Shown: positions 1-7,100 of the stretch, in pieces
Numbering within the stretch: position 1 is the stretch's first letter
Layout of the letters: each line of letters starts with the position of its first letter
Source: Actinomycetes bacterium
GTDB taxonomy: Bacteria; Actinomycetota; Acidimicrobiia; Acidimicrobiales; RAAP-2
Assembly: GCA_021805305.1 (NCBI GenBank)
Contig: JAJZFO010000239.1
Location: 1 to 8,078 of the forward strand
DNA length: 8,078 nucleotides
Direction of reading: 5' to 3'
The notes under the pieces: generated by a model
The model's database searches: none
Told to the model about the DNA's origin: nothing
The model's input: the letters and a program-made list of their open reading frames with translations, nothing else
Program-made: the position numbers and the translations under genes

Positions 1-9
1 TTCCGATCT
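1..9. other. Residual Illumina adapter sequence at contig end
   Basis: The first nine bases, TTCCGATCT, are identical to the 3' end shared by the Illumina TruSeq-type adapters; on the minus strand they read AGATCGGAA, the start of adapter read-through. The glmS reading frame is good up to this point (GLEVSVAST). It then gives Asp-Arg where GlmS proteins have a conserved Lys-Ala-Phe (STKAF motif). So these bases are very probably not genomic, and the window starts at an untrimmed contig edge. A chance match at the exact edge has odds of about 1 in 4 to the power 9. Confidence 0.88.
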
Positions 10-1226
10 GTGGAGGCCACGGAGACCTCGAGGCCCGCGCGGGTGTAGATCACCGCGTCCGCCTCTCGCGCCAGGGAGGAGTCGACGATGTTCGAGATGG
101 CCACCACCCGCGCACCGCGACGCTGCGCCTCGCGGATGGCCTGGATGGTGTCGATGGTCTCACCGCTCTGGGACACGCCGATCACCAGGGTGCCGATCTC
201 CACGATGGGGTCGCGGTAGCGGTACTCGCTCGCGATGTCCACCTCCACGCTCAGGCGCGACCACCGCTCGATGGCGTACTTGGCCACGTGCGCGGCGTGC
301 AATGACGTCCCGCACGCGACGAGGACCACGCGCTGCACGTCGAGGAGTTCCTGGTCCGAGATCCGCAGTTCGTCGAAGACGATGGCGCCGTCGCGGTGGC
401 GACGGTCCAGTAGCGTGGCGCGCACCGCCGCGGGTTGCTCGGCGATCTCCTTGCTCATGAAATCGTCGAACCCGCCCTTCTCCGCCGTTTCGAGGTCCCA
501 GTCGATCTGCAATTGGCGCAGGCGCACCGGCGCCCCTTCGAGGTCGACGGCGCGGAATCCCTCGGGGCCGAGTCGCACGATCTCGTCGTCGTTGACCGCG
601 TAGAAAGCGGTCGAGCGACCCAGGATGGCCGGTACGTCGCTGGCGACGTAGGTGACCCCCGGCGAGGTGCCCACCACCAGCGGGGAGATCCGTCGCGCCG
701 CGACGATGACGTCGGGTTCGGTGGCGTCCATCACGGCGATGGCGAAGGCCCCGCGCACGCGCGCCAGGGCGTGGCGCACCGCGTCCAGCAGGTCGAAGCC
801 CGACGCGCGCAGCTCCTCCACCAGGTGCGCCACCACCTCGGTGTCGGTCACCGAGGTGAAGACGTGCCCGCGCTCGCGCAACTCCTCGCGCAGCTCGGTG
901 TGGTTCTCGATGATGCCGTTATGGATGATGGCGACGTGACCCGAGCAGTCGAGGTGAGGGTGCGCGTTCTCGGCCTCGGGCGCGCCGTGCGTCGCCCACC
1001 GGGTGTGGCCGATCCCCGAACGGTACCCCTCGGGCGCGTCGGCGCACTCGCGCCGCAACGCCGCGACCGACTCCGTTCCCTCGGCGGTGCGCGCGCGCCA
1101 GGTGTGTCCCGCGCGCACCAGGGCGACGCCGGCGGAATCGTAACCGCGATACTCCAAACGCTGCAGACCCTGGAGGAGCGTCGCCAGGGTGTCGGTGGAT
1201 CCTACGACCCCGATGATGCCACACAT
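1..1226 (-). CDS. glmS: Glutamine--fructose-6-phosphate aminotransferase (isomerizing), 3' end missing
   Basis: GlmS makes glucosamine-6-phosphate from fructose-6-phosphate and glutamine, the first committed step towards UDP-GlcNAc and peptidoglycan, in the cytoplasm. The ATG at 1226 gives MCGIIGVVG, placing the nucleophilic cysteine at position 2, exposed after Met removal; this fixes the start. The N-terminal class II glutamine amidotransferase domain (about residues 2-220) shows HTRWATHG (74-81), HNGIIEN (102-108) and TDTE (127-130). The linker has the family EKGGFDDFM-KEI-EQP signature (249-264). The first sugar isomerase (SIS) domain has ACGTS (304-308) and SQSGET (352-357). About 408 codons are present of roughly 600-620, so the second SIS domain and the C-terminal loop lie outside the window. 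The last two codons plus one base come from adapter sequence. The gene follows glmM by 24 nt, and no strong Shine-Dalgarno is visible. That gap is too short for a glmS ribozyme. Confidence 0.96.
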   Translation of the reverse strand, partial: MCGIIGVVGSTDTLATLLQGLQRLEYRGYDSAGVALVRAGHTWRARTAEGTESVAALRRECADAPEGYRSGIGHTRWATHGAPEAENAHPHLDCSGHVAIIHNGIIENHTELREELRERGHVFTSVTDTEVVAHLVEELRASGFDLLDAVRHALARVRGAFAIAVMDATEPDVIVAARRISPLVVGTSPGVTYVASDVPAILGRSTAFYAVNDDEIVRLGPEGFRAVDLEGAPVRLRQLQIDWDLETAEKGGFDDFMSKEIAEQPAAVRATLLDRRHRDGAIVFDELRISDQELLDVQRVVLVACGTSLHAAHVAKYAIERWSRLSVEVDIASEYRYRDPIVEIGTLVIGVSQSGETIDTIQAIREAQRRGARVVAISNIVDSSLAREADAVIYTRAGLEVSVASTDR

Positions 1227-1239
1227 GGGCTCAGTCTAA

Positions 1240-1259
1240 CCCGCGGTGTTTTACGCGGG
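1240..1259 (-). repeat. Small GC inverted repeat at the glmM/glmS junction
   Basis: CCCGCG (1240-1245) and CGCGGG (1254-1259) can form a 6-bp all-GC stem with an 8-nt loop that contains the glmM stop codon. No T-run follows on the minus strand, so it is not a convincing terminator. It could slow ribosomes or RNA decay between glmM and glmS, or be chance in GC-rich DNA. Confidence 0.3.
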
Positions 1260-2561
1260 CCCCGAGGGCGCGCCGAAGAAGTGCGTGCGCACGCGCGTCG
1301 TGAAGTTCGTCACGAAGGATCCGTCGAGCGCCTCGACCATGACCCGCACCAGGGGCTCGGTCCCCGAGGGGCGGATCAACAAGCGCACGTCTCCGCTCGC
1401 CACGTTGCGTTGGCGACACTCGTCGTCGAACATCTCACGCACCGCGAAATCGTCGTACTCGCTCGAGGCGATGTTGATGAGGTCCTGGGGAACTCGCTCC
1501 CACGCCGCGTCGCACTGATCGGCCAGGGCCCCGAAGCGCGCCACCATGTCCGCCACCAGCATGCCCGTCAACAGGCCATCACCCGTGGGGCTCATGTGAC
1601 GAAAGATGAGGTGCCCCGACTGTTCGGCGCCGAAGTTCCAGCTGCGCTCCTCGAGGGCGGCCAGGATGTTGCGGTCGCCCACGTCGGTCTCCACGATCTC
1701 GACGCCGCGTTCGCGCAACGCGCGTCGGAGGCCCAGGTTGCTCATGACCGTGACGACGACCCCGTCCAGTTCTCCCCGGGCCTGTCCCTCGATCGAGAAC
1801 AACACCGCCAAGTCGTCGCCGTTGCGCAGAGTGCCCCGCGCGTCCACCGCGATGAGGCGATCGGCGTCGCCGTCGAAGGCCAGTCCCAGGTCCGCCCCGA
1901 GGCGCACCACGGTGGCGCGGAGGTCGTCGGGGTGGGTGGAGCCGCAGTCGAGGTTGATGTTCGTGCCGTTCGGGGTGTCGTGGATCGTGGTCACGCGAGC
2001 GCCGGTCCCCTCGAAGAGCTGGTGCGCGACGTGCGACGCCGCGCCGTTGGCGCAGTCGAGTACCAGGTGGAGTCCCGAGAGGTCCCCCGGCACCAGATCG
2101 CGCAGGTGTTCGGCGTATTCGCGTTCGGCGGTCGCGTCGACCGCCACGTCGGCGAAGGTCGCGCGCCCGGGTCCGGGCGCGGCGTTGAGCGCGTCCTCGA
2201 CGGCGCGCTCGGTGCGCACGTCGAGCTTGCCCCCGCCCACCCCGAGGACCTTCAATCCATTGTCGTAGAACGGGTTATGCGAGGCCGAGACGACGATGCC
2301 GGCCCCGGCGCGACGCTGCGCGATGACCGCGACCCCCGGCGTCGTAAAGACGCCCAGGTTGTGCGCGACGGCGCCCACGTCCGCGAGCCCCGCCAGGACG
2401 GCGGCCGCCAGGACGGGTGAACTCTCACGGGTGTCGTAACCGACGAAGACCGGGACGTCGAAGGTCTCGCCGACCGCTCGACCCAGGCGATACGCCAGGT
2501 CGACCGTGATCTCCTCGTAGGCGTGGCCCCGGATTCCGTCCGTGCCAAAGTGCACGGCCAT
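1251..2561 (-). CDS. glmM: Phosphoglucosamine mutase
   Basis: GlmM converts glucosamine-6-phosphate to glucosamine-1-phosphate, the second step from fructose-6-phosphate to UDP-GlcNAc. The 436-aa protein is close to the usual 440-450 aa and has the four landmarks of the alpha-D-phosphohexomutase family: the phosphoserine loop SASHNP (residues 92-97, catalytic Ser94), the metal-binding loop DGDADR (230-235), the sugar-binding loop EQSGH (313-317) and the phosphate-binding loop RPSGTEP (397-403). The N-terminus FGTDGIRG (5-12) and the EQSGH form fit GlmM better than phosphomannomutase/phosphoglucomutase relatives. The ATG start at 2561 lies 5 nt after the rpsI stop with no clear Shine-Dalgarno, so translation is probably coupled to rpsI. 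glmS, the preceding enzyme of the pathway, is the next gene. Confidence 0.97.
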   Translation of the reverse strand: MAVHFGTDGIRGHAYEEITVDLAYRLGRAVGETFDVPVFVGYDTRESSPVLAAAVLAGLADVGAVAHNLGVFTTPGVAVIAQRRAGAGIVVSASHNPFYDNGLKVLGVGGGKLDVRTERAVEDALNAAPGPGRATFADVAVDATAEREYAEHLRDLVPGDLSGLHLVLDCANGAASHVAHQLFEGTGARVTTIHDTPNGTNINLDCGSTHPDDLRATVVRLGADLGLAFDGDADRLIAVDARGTLRNGDDLAVLFSIEGQARGELDGVVVTVMSNLGLRRALRERGVEIVETDVGDRNILAALEERSWNFGAEQSGHLIFRHMSPTGDGLLTGMLVADMVARFGALADQCDAAWERVPQDLINIASSEYDDFAVREMFDDECRQRNVASGDVRLLIRPSGTEPLVRVMVEALDGSFVTNFTTRVRTHFFGAPSGPA

Positions 2562-2566
2562 GACGT

Positions 2567-2959
2567 CTAGCGCTTCGAGTACTGCGGAGCCTTACGCGCC
2601 TTCTTGAGGCCGTACTTCTTGGTCTCCTTCTTTCGCGCGTCACGCGTCAGGAGTCCGGCCTTCTTGAGCGGCGGTCGTAGCTCTTCGTTGAGTTCCAGCA
2701 GCGAACGCGCGATACCCAGACGCAGGGCGCCGGCCTGACCCGCCACGCCGCCACCCTCGATGGTCGCGTCCACGTCGTAGGTCTCCACCGTCTCGGTCAG
2801 ACGCATCGGCTCCATCACCATTTGGCGGTGGGTCGCCGAGGTGAAGTAGTTGTCGAAGGCCCGACTGTTGATGGTGATGGTTCCGGTGCCGGGACGCAGT
2901 CGCACGCGCGCGACGGCTTCCTTGCGACGACCGGTGGTCTGGGTAAGCGGGGTGGTCAC
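2567..2959 (-). CDS. rpsI: 30S ribosomal protein S9
   Basis: S9 is a 30S head protein whose C-terminal tail reaches the P-site tRNA. The 130-aa product has the family start [13 protein letters not shown] (9-21), the RAFDNYF segment (33-39), the [19 protein letters not shown] core (68-86) and the invariant basic tail ending APQYSKR. The start is a GTG at 2959: GGAG lies 7 nt upstream (2967-2970), and the length fits the family. It follows rplM by 11 nt, the near-universal L13-S9 gene pair, and runs directly into glmM. Confidence 0.98.
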   Translation of the reverse strand: MTTPLTQTTGRRKEAVARVRLRPGTGTITINSRAFDNYFTSATHRQMVMEPMRLTETVETYDVDATIEGGGVAGQAGALRLGIARSLLELNEELRPPLKKAGLLTRDARKKETKKYGLKKARKAPQYSKR

Positions 2960-2966
2960 GGGGATT

Positions 2967-2970
2967 CTCC
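2967..2970 (-). promoter_or_regulatory. Shine-Dalgarno of rpsI (supports GTG start)
   Basis: GGAG lies just 3' of the rplM stop codon, 7 nt before the GTG at 2959. This supports GTG as the true rpsI start. Confidence 0.75.
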
Positions 2971-3417
2971 TTAGCCGCGGCGGATCGCCGAGGTGTCGAA
3001 CGTCGAGGGCTGTTGGGCGGCGTGCGGGTGCTCGGCGCCGGCGTACACGAACAACTTACCCATCTGGGCGCGGCCCAAACGGTTCTTGGGCACCATTCCC
3101 TTGATCGCCTCGAAGACGAGCGCCTCGGGGTCGGTGTCCATCAGGGTCTGCCACGAGGTCGAGCGCAGACCGCCCGGGTAGCCCGAGTGACGGTAGCGGA
3201 AGTTCTGCTTCGCCTTGTTCGCGGTCACCACGACCTTGTCGGCGTTGATGATGATGACGTAGTCACCGGTGTCGAGGTGCGGCGCGAAGTAGGGACGGTG
3301 CTTACCACGCAGCAACGAAGCGGCGACGGTGGCGACCCGGCCGAGGACCAGGCCCTCGGCGTCGATCACGCGCCACTCGCGCGTGATCTCTTTTTCCTTC
3401 GGTGAGTACGTACGCAC
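2971..3417 (-). CDS. rplM: 50S ribosomal protein L13
   Basis: L13 is an early-assembly 50S protein bound to 23S rRNA. The 148-aa product matches the usual 142-148 aa: the N-terminal [18 protein letters not shown] block (13-30), [18 protein letters not shown] (35-52), the RHSGYPGG loop, and the [20 protein letters not shown] signature followed by EHPHAAQQP. The start is a GTG at 3417 with an AAGGA ribosome binding site 6 nt upstream. It lies 54 nt after truA, the widest gap between neighbouring genes from infA to glmS. That gap carries a hairpin. In E. coli L13 represses its own rplM-rpsI mRNA, so autoregulation through this leader is possible but unproven here. Confidence 0.98.
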   Translation of the reverse strand: MRTYSPKEKEITREWRVIDAEGLVLGRVATVAASLLRGKHRPYFAPHLDTGDYVIIINADKVVVTANKAKQNFRYRHSGYPGGLRSTSWQTLMDTDPEALVFEAIKGMVPKNRLGRAQMGKLFVYAGAEHPHAAQQPSTFDTSAIRRG

Positions 3418-3423
3418 AGTTCT

Positions 3424-3428
3424 TCCTT
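3424..3428 (-). promoter_or_regulatory. Shine-Dalgarno of rplM (supports GTG start)
   Basis: AAGGA, reading GAAGGAAG in context, is spaced 6 nt from the GTG at 3417. This supports GTG initiation of L13; the protein begins [11 protein letters not shown], as expected for the family. Confidence 0.7.
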
Positions 3429-3444
3429 CAGCGATCTCTTCGTG

Positions 3445-3468
3445 GTCCCTCGATACGCCGAGGGGGAC
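3445..3468 (-). repeat. Hairpin in the truA-rplM intergenic leader
   Basis: On the minus strand CCCTCG and CGAGGG form a 6-bp stem (3447-3452 with 3459-3464) around a 6-nt loop. An outer GT/AC pair of bases extends it across a 2-nt bulge. It sits directly after the truA stop and about 27 nt before the rplM start. No T-run follows, so it is not an intrinsic terminator. It may be an mRNA processing or stability element, or an L13-responsive leader; that role is inference. Confidence 0.4.
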
Positions 3469-3471
3469 TTT

Positions 3472-4341
3472 TCATCTTACAAAGCCGGAGGGTCCCCCGG
3501 CAAATTGACCGTAGCCGACCCCCACGAGGCTCAGTCCGCCCGCGGGGGCGGGAGCGGGCAAATACTCGCGTTGATGGCTGGCCAGACGTTCGACGACCGT
3601 GCTCTCGGGCAATCTCCCCTGGCCGATGGCCACCAGCGTCGAGGTGAGGCTGCGCACCATGTTGTGACAGAAGCTCTGGGCGCGAATCGTGAAGCGCACC
3701 GCGGGGGCCCGTTCGGGGCTCATCTGCCACGTGTCGGCCAAACGTTCCCAGGTGGCGCCCATAACCCGGCGGCGCAAGGGTTCGCCGGGCGCGGTGCCCT
3801 CCGGGCGCCGACAGAACGCCCGGAAGTCGTGGGTGCCCACCAGGGCGGCGCTGGCGCGATTCATCGCGTCGATGTCGAGGGGGCCGGCGACCGCCCAGGA
3901 GAACGCCTCGTGCAGCGCCAGGGCCGGCGGGGTCGTCTCGAGGACGAGGTACCGATACTCGCGCCACGTCGCCGAGAAGCGGGCGTGAAAATCGTCGTCC
4001 ACCGGGTAGGCCGAGAGGACCCGGACCCGACCGCGCAGTTGCCGGTTCAGGGCGCGGACCAGTCGTTCGGCGTCGGGACCACCGCGCGAGGCGAAGAAGT
4101 CACGGGGTAGGTCCACGTGAACGACCTGGGCGAAGGCGTGCACGCCGGCGTCGGTGCGCCCCGCCCCCACGACGTGGGGTTCGTCGGCGAGGTGCAGGGT
4201 CGAAGCCAACGTCGATCGCAAGAGACCGACCACCGTCGTCACCTCGGGTTGGTACGCGAAACCGTTCAGCCCCTGGCCGTCGTAGGCGAGGTCCAGGCGC
4301 CACCGTTGGGTGGCCGGGAGAATCGGCTCAGACGAACTCAA
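3472..4341 (-). CDS. truA: tRNA pseudouridine(38-40) synthase TruA
   Basis: TruA isomerises uridines 38-40 in the anticodon stem-loop of many tRNAs. The 289-aa protein shows the family start RWRLDLAYDGQGLNGFAYQP (13-32), the catalytic motif GAGRTDAGVHA with nucleophile Asp64, HDFRAFC in the middle, and the C-terminal SFCHNMVRSL motif. The only usual start codon in this frame upstream of the conserved region is a TTG at 4341. It lies inside rplQ and overlaps it by 14 nt. No ATG or GTG is available between the upstream in-frame stop (4384-4386) and the conserved domain, and no clear Shine-Dalgarno precedes the TTG. Translation is therefore probably coupled to termination of rplQ. Its place between rplQ and rplM is the common bacterial arrangement. 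Confidence 0.95.
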   Translation of the reverse strand: MSSSEPILPATQRWRLDLAYDGQGLNGFAYQPEVTTVVGLLRSTLASTLHLADEPHVVGAGRTDAGVHAFAQVVHVDLPRDFFASRGGPDAERLVRALNRQLRGRVRVLSAYPVDDDFHARFSATWREYRYLVLETTPPALALHEAFSWAVAGPLDIDAMNRASAALVGTHDFRAFCRRPEGTAPGEPLRRRVMGATWERLADTWQMSPERAPAVRFTIRAQSFCHNMVRSLTSTLVAIGQGRLPESTVVERLASHQREYLPAPAPAGGLSLVGVGYGQFAGGPSGFVR

Positions 4342-4690
4342 TGCGCGCCATCGGGGCGTTGTCGCCCTGACGCGGCCCGAGCTTCAAGATGCGGGTGTAG
4401 CCACCCGGGCGGTCGCTGTAGCGCGGCGCGATCTCGGCGAAGAGTTTGTGCGCCATGTCCTTGTCCCGAATGAACGCGACGACGCGACGCTGCGCGTGGA
4501 CCGAGCCCTCCGGCGAGTTCTTGGCCGCGGTGACGACCTTCTCGACGATGGGTCGCAGCGCCTTGGCCTTGGCCTCGGTGGTCACGATACCCTCGGCCGC
4601 GATCATCGAGGCCACCAGGTTGCCCATCATCGCCTTCTGGTGGGCGCTGTCGCCCCCGAAACGCTTTCCCTTGGTTGGAGTTCCACGCAT
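4328..4690 (-). CDS. rplQ: 50S ribosomal protein L17
   Basis: L17 is a 50S protein near the exit tunnel. The 120-aa product has the family start MRGTPTKGKRFGGDSAHQKAM with ALRP-VEK and the conserved end GGYTRILKLGPRQGDNAPMARIEFV. It is the compact form; mycobacterial and streptomycete L17 proteins carry long C-terminal tails absent here. The ATG at 4690 has an AGAGGA ribosome binding site (4697-4702) within the last codons of rpoA and is 2 nt from the rpoA stop, so the two are translationally linked. Its 3' end overlaps truA by 14 nt. Confidence 0.98.
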   Translation of the reverse strand: MRGTPTKGKRFGGDSAHQKAMMGNLVASMIAAEGIVTTEAKAKALRPIVEKVVTAAKNSPEGSVHAQRRVVAFIRDKDMAHKLFAEIAPRYSDRPGGYTRILKLGPRQGDNAPMARIEFV

Positions 4691-4692
4691 GC

Positions 4693-5634
4693 TTAGTCCT
4701 CTACTCGCAGTGACAGGCCACGCTCGTCGAGACGGTCGGTGACGTCCTTGAGCGACGTCTGGCCGAAATTGGTGATCGAGGTGAGGTCGCGCTCGGTGGC
4801 GTTGACCAATTGGGCGATGGTGTTGATCCCCGCGCGCTTGAGGCAGTTGCGTGAGCGCTCGGTCAAACCCAACTCCTCGATGCGGATGTCGAGTTCGCTG
4901 GCGGCGGCCTGGGCGGTGCCCACGTCGCCCAGCTCCAAGGCGGGCGCCTCGGTGTCGAAGTTGGCGATCAACTCGAGCAGGGTGCCCAGGGTCTTGCCCG
5001 CCGACGCCAACGCCTCGCGCGGGCTGATCGAGCCGTCCGTCTCAATCTCGATCACCAGGCGGTCGAAGTCCTTGGACTGCTCGACGCGCACCGGCTCGAT
5101 CTCGAAACTGACCCGACGCACCGGGGTGAAGATCGCGTCCAGCGGGATGACCCCGATCGTGGAGGTCCCCTTGTTGCCCTCGGCGCCCACGTAGCCCTTG
5201 CCGCGCTCGACCGTGAGGTCGAAGGTGAGCACGCTCTTCGGGCTCGTCAGGTACGCCAGGTGCAGGTCGGGGTTCAAGATCTCGACGTCGGCCGTCGTCG
5301 ACAGGTCTGACGCGAGCACCGGTCCCTCGCCTCGCTTGTCCAGACGCAGGACGACCGGCTCGTCGGAGTGCACGACCAGGAGCAGGTCCTTCAGGTTCAG
5401 GCAGATGTCCTGCACGTCTTCCTTCACGTTCTCGATGACGCCGAATTCGTGCAGCACGGCGTCGAATTTCACGCGCGTGGCGGCGGCGCCGGGGATCGAG
5501 GACAGGAGGGTGCGACGCAGGGAGTTGCCGAGCGTGTGGCCGAAACCGGGGTCGAGAGGTCCAATGCCGAAGGACTGGCGGTGGTTGAGCTCGTCGCCGA
5601 GGGCTTCAATGGTGGGGCGTTGGATGATCAGCAT
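4693..5634 (-). CDS. rpoA: DNA-directed RNA polymerase alpha subunit
   Basis: Alpha dimerises to nucleate assembly of core RNA polymerase, and its C-terminal domain contacts promoter UP elements and activators. In this 313-aa protein the N-terminal domain (about 1-225) carries the dimerisation/assembly helix GFGHTLGNSLRRTLLSSIPG (30-49). A linker follows, then the helix-hairpin-helix-type C-terminal domain (about 247-309) with ELGLTERSRNCLKRAGI. Arg260, Asn263, Cys264, Gly291 and Ser294 correspond to E. coli DNA-contacting R265, N268, C269, G296 and S299. The position matching K298 is Thr293. An AAGGAG ribosome binding site (5640-5645) sits 5 nt from the ATG at 5634. It lies between rpsD and rplQ, the standard alpha-operon order. 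Confidence 0.98.
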   Translation of the reverse strand: MLIIQRPTIEALGDELNHRQSFGIGPLDPGFGHTLGNSLRRTLLSSIPGAAATRVKFDAVLHEFGVIENVKEDVQDICLNLKDLLLVVHSDEPVVLRLDKRGEGPVLASDLSTTADVEILNPDLHLAYLTSPKSVLTFDLTVERGKGYVGAEGNKGTSTIGVIPLDAIFTPVRRVSFEIEPVRVEQSKDFDRLVIEIETDGSISPREALASAGKTLGTLLELIANFDTEAPALELGDVGTAQAAASELDIRIEELGLTERSRNCLKRAGINTIAQLVNATERDLTSITNFGQTSLKDVTDRLDERGLSLRVED

Positions 5635-5662
5635 GGGGACTCCTTAAGACGGTGAGGGACGA

Positions 5663-6307
5663 TTACTTCGAGTACAGCTCAACGATGAGCTGCTCTTTGA
5701 TCGACTCGTCGATCTGCTCTCGCTGGGGCACCACGCGCACGGTCACCGTGAAGCCGTTGTCACCGGTCTCCAGCCAGCCCGGCACGTGGCGGTCCAGCAC
5801 GTCGCGGTTACGCACGACGTTGAAGTTCTCTCGGGTGACGTTCTTGAGACCGACCACTTCACCGGGGCGTACCCGGTACGAGGGGATCGTGACGCGCTTG
5901 CCGTTGACGGTCACGTGACCGTGGCGCACCAACTGGCGCGCCTGGGCGCGCGACGCGCCCCAACCGGCACGGTAGGCGACGTTGTCGAGACGCAACTCGA
6001 GGAACTGCAATAGGTTGGTACCGGTCATCCCCGGACGACGACTGGCCTCTTCGTAGAGGTTGCGGAACTGCTTCTCCAGCAGACCGTAGATGCGACGCGC
6101 CTTCTGCTTCTCGCGCAGCTGGCCCAAGTATTCCGAGCCCTGGCGCTGACGGGCGTTGCCGTGCATCCCCGGTGGGAACGCGCGCTTCTGGCGGTCGGAG
6201 TTCTCGGCGACGGGGCACTTCATCGTGTGGCAACGCTCCCCCTTGAGGTAGAGCTTCGTGCGCTCACGACGGCAGAGTCGACAAACGGGTCCTGTGTAAC
6301 GAGCCAT
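5663..6307 (-). CDS. rpsD: 30S ribosomal protein S4 (zinc-binding, C+ form)
   Basis: S4 binds 16S rRNA early and nucleates 30S body assembly. The ATG at 6307 gives MARYTGPVCRLCRRE, the canonical S4 N-terminus, preceded by AAGGA overlapping the rpsK stop; the frame is open further upstream but that part is rpsK read out of frame. The 214-aa protein has Cys9, Cys12, Cys26 and Cys31, the four-cysteine zinc site known from Thermus S4 and absent from mycobacterial S4. PPGMHG is followed by SEYLGQLREKQKARRIYG and by the S4 RNA-binding domain with RLDNVAYRAGWGASRAQARQ and GHVTVNGKRV. It ends IVELYSK, as in most S4 proteins. It lies 8 nt downstream of rpsK, with 28 nt to rpoA. Confidence 0.97.
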   Translation of the reverse strand: MARYTGPVCRLCRRERTKLYLKGERCHTMKCPVAENSDRQKRAFPPGMHGNARQRQGSEYLGQLREKQKARRIYGLLEKQFRNLYEEASRRPGMTGTNLLQFLELRLDNVAYRAGWGASRAQARQLVRHGHVTVNGKRVTIPSYRVRPGEVVGLKNVTRENFNVVRNRDVLDRHVPGWLETGDNGFTVTVRVVPQREQIDESIKEQLIVELYSK

Positions 6308-6315
6308 GATATTCC

Positions 6316-6711
6316 TTAGCCTCGGCGACGCTTCTTGGGGCGGCAACCGTTGTGGGGTAGCGGGGTAACGTCCTTGATGGCGACCACCTCGATGCCGGCG
6401 GCGGCGATGGAACGGATCGCGGTCTCGCGGCCCGAACCGGGTCCGCGCACGAGGACGTCGACCTTCTTGACACCGTGCTCGATGGCCGCTCGCGCACACT
6501 TCTCGGCGGCGAGTTGGGCGGCGTAGGGGGTCGACTTGCGCGAACCCTTGAAGCCCACCTGACCCGACGAGGCCCACGACAGGACGTTGCCCTCGGGGTC
6601 GGTGATCGAGACGATGGTGTTGTTGAAGGAACTCTTGATGTGCGCAACCCCGAAGGCGACGTTCTTGCGCTCCTTCTTGCGGACCTTGCGAGCGACAGTG
6701 GGCTTAGCCAT
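6316..6711 (-). CDS. rpsK: 30S ribosomal protein S11
   Basis: S11 lies on the 30S platform near the Shine-Dalgarno helix. The 131-aa protein contains [18 protein letters not shown] (21-38), [32 protein letters not shown] and the near-invariant [14 protein letters not shown] tail. Its ATG overlaps the rpsM stop codon by one base (TAATG at 6709-6713), a typical coupling junction. The basic N-terminal extension ([17 protein letters not shown]) is usual for the family. Confidence 0.98.
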   Translation of the reverse strand: MAKPTVARKVRKKERKNVAFGVAHIKSSFNNTIVSITDPEGNVLSWASSGQVGFKGSRKSTPYAAQLAAEKCARAAIEHGVKKVDVLVRGPGSGRETAIRSIAAAGIEVVAIKDVTPLPHNGCRPKKRRRG

Positions 6712-7088
6712 TACTTCGTAACCTTCTTCTTACCGGCGACGGTGCGCTTGGGTCCCTTGCGGGTGCGAGCGTTGGTGCGGGTGCGCTGCCCGCGAACGGG
6801 CAGGCCCTTGCGGTGGCGGATGCCCTGGAGGCAGTTGATCTCCATCTTGCGCTTGATGTCCTGGGCGACGTCGCGTCGCAGGTCACCCTCGACGGTGACG
6901 TTCTGATCGATATAGGCACGTAGCTTGTTGACGTCCGCGTCGGTCAGGTCCTTCACCCGGGTGGACTCGTCGACTCCCGTGGCCGCGCAGATCTGCTGGG
7001 CGATGGTGGGTCCCACTCCAAAGATGTAGGTCAGTGAAATCACCGTCCGCTTTTCGCGGGGGATGTCAACTCCGGCAATACGGGCCAT
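6711..7088 (-). CDS. rpsM: 30S ribosomal protein S13
   Basis: S13 sits in the 30S head and forms intersubunit bridges with the 50S subunit. The 125-aa product starts [14 protein letters not shown], has the helix-hairpin-helix region [15 protein letters not shown] (19-33), and the [20 protein letters not shown] signature followed by [12 protein letters not shown]. The ATG at 7088 has an AGAGGA ribosome binding site 5 nt upstream, in the 12-nt gap after rpmJ. Its stop shares one base with the rpsK start. Confidence 0.98.
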   Translation of the reverse strand: MARIAGVDIPREKRTVISLTYIFGVGPTIAQQICAATGVDESTRVKDLTDADVNKLRAYIDQNVTVEGDLRRDVAQDIKRKMEINCLQGIRHRKGLPVRGQRTRTNARTRKGPKRTVAGKKKVTK

Positions 7089-7100
7089 ATTCTTCCTCTC

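Noticed and set aside
1227..1250. Possible glmS ribozyme or riboswitch upstream of glmS
   Set aside because: Only 24 nt separate glmM from glmS, far too little for the glmS ribozyme.
435..2420. Long plus-strand open frame of 661 codons opposite glmS and glmM
   Set aside because: It is antisense to two well-supported genes. Its translation is low-complexity, rich in Arg, Val, His and Gly with no recognisable domain, and such frames are common opposite GC-rich genes.
5663..6577. A 304-residue version of S4 starting upstream inside rpsK
   Set aside because: The extra 90 residues are rpsK read in another frame. The canonical MARYTGP start with its own ribosome binding site is at 6307.
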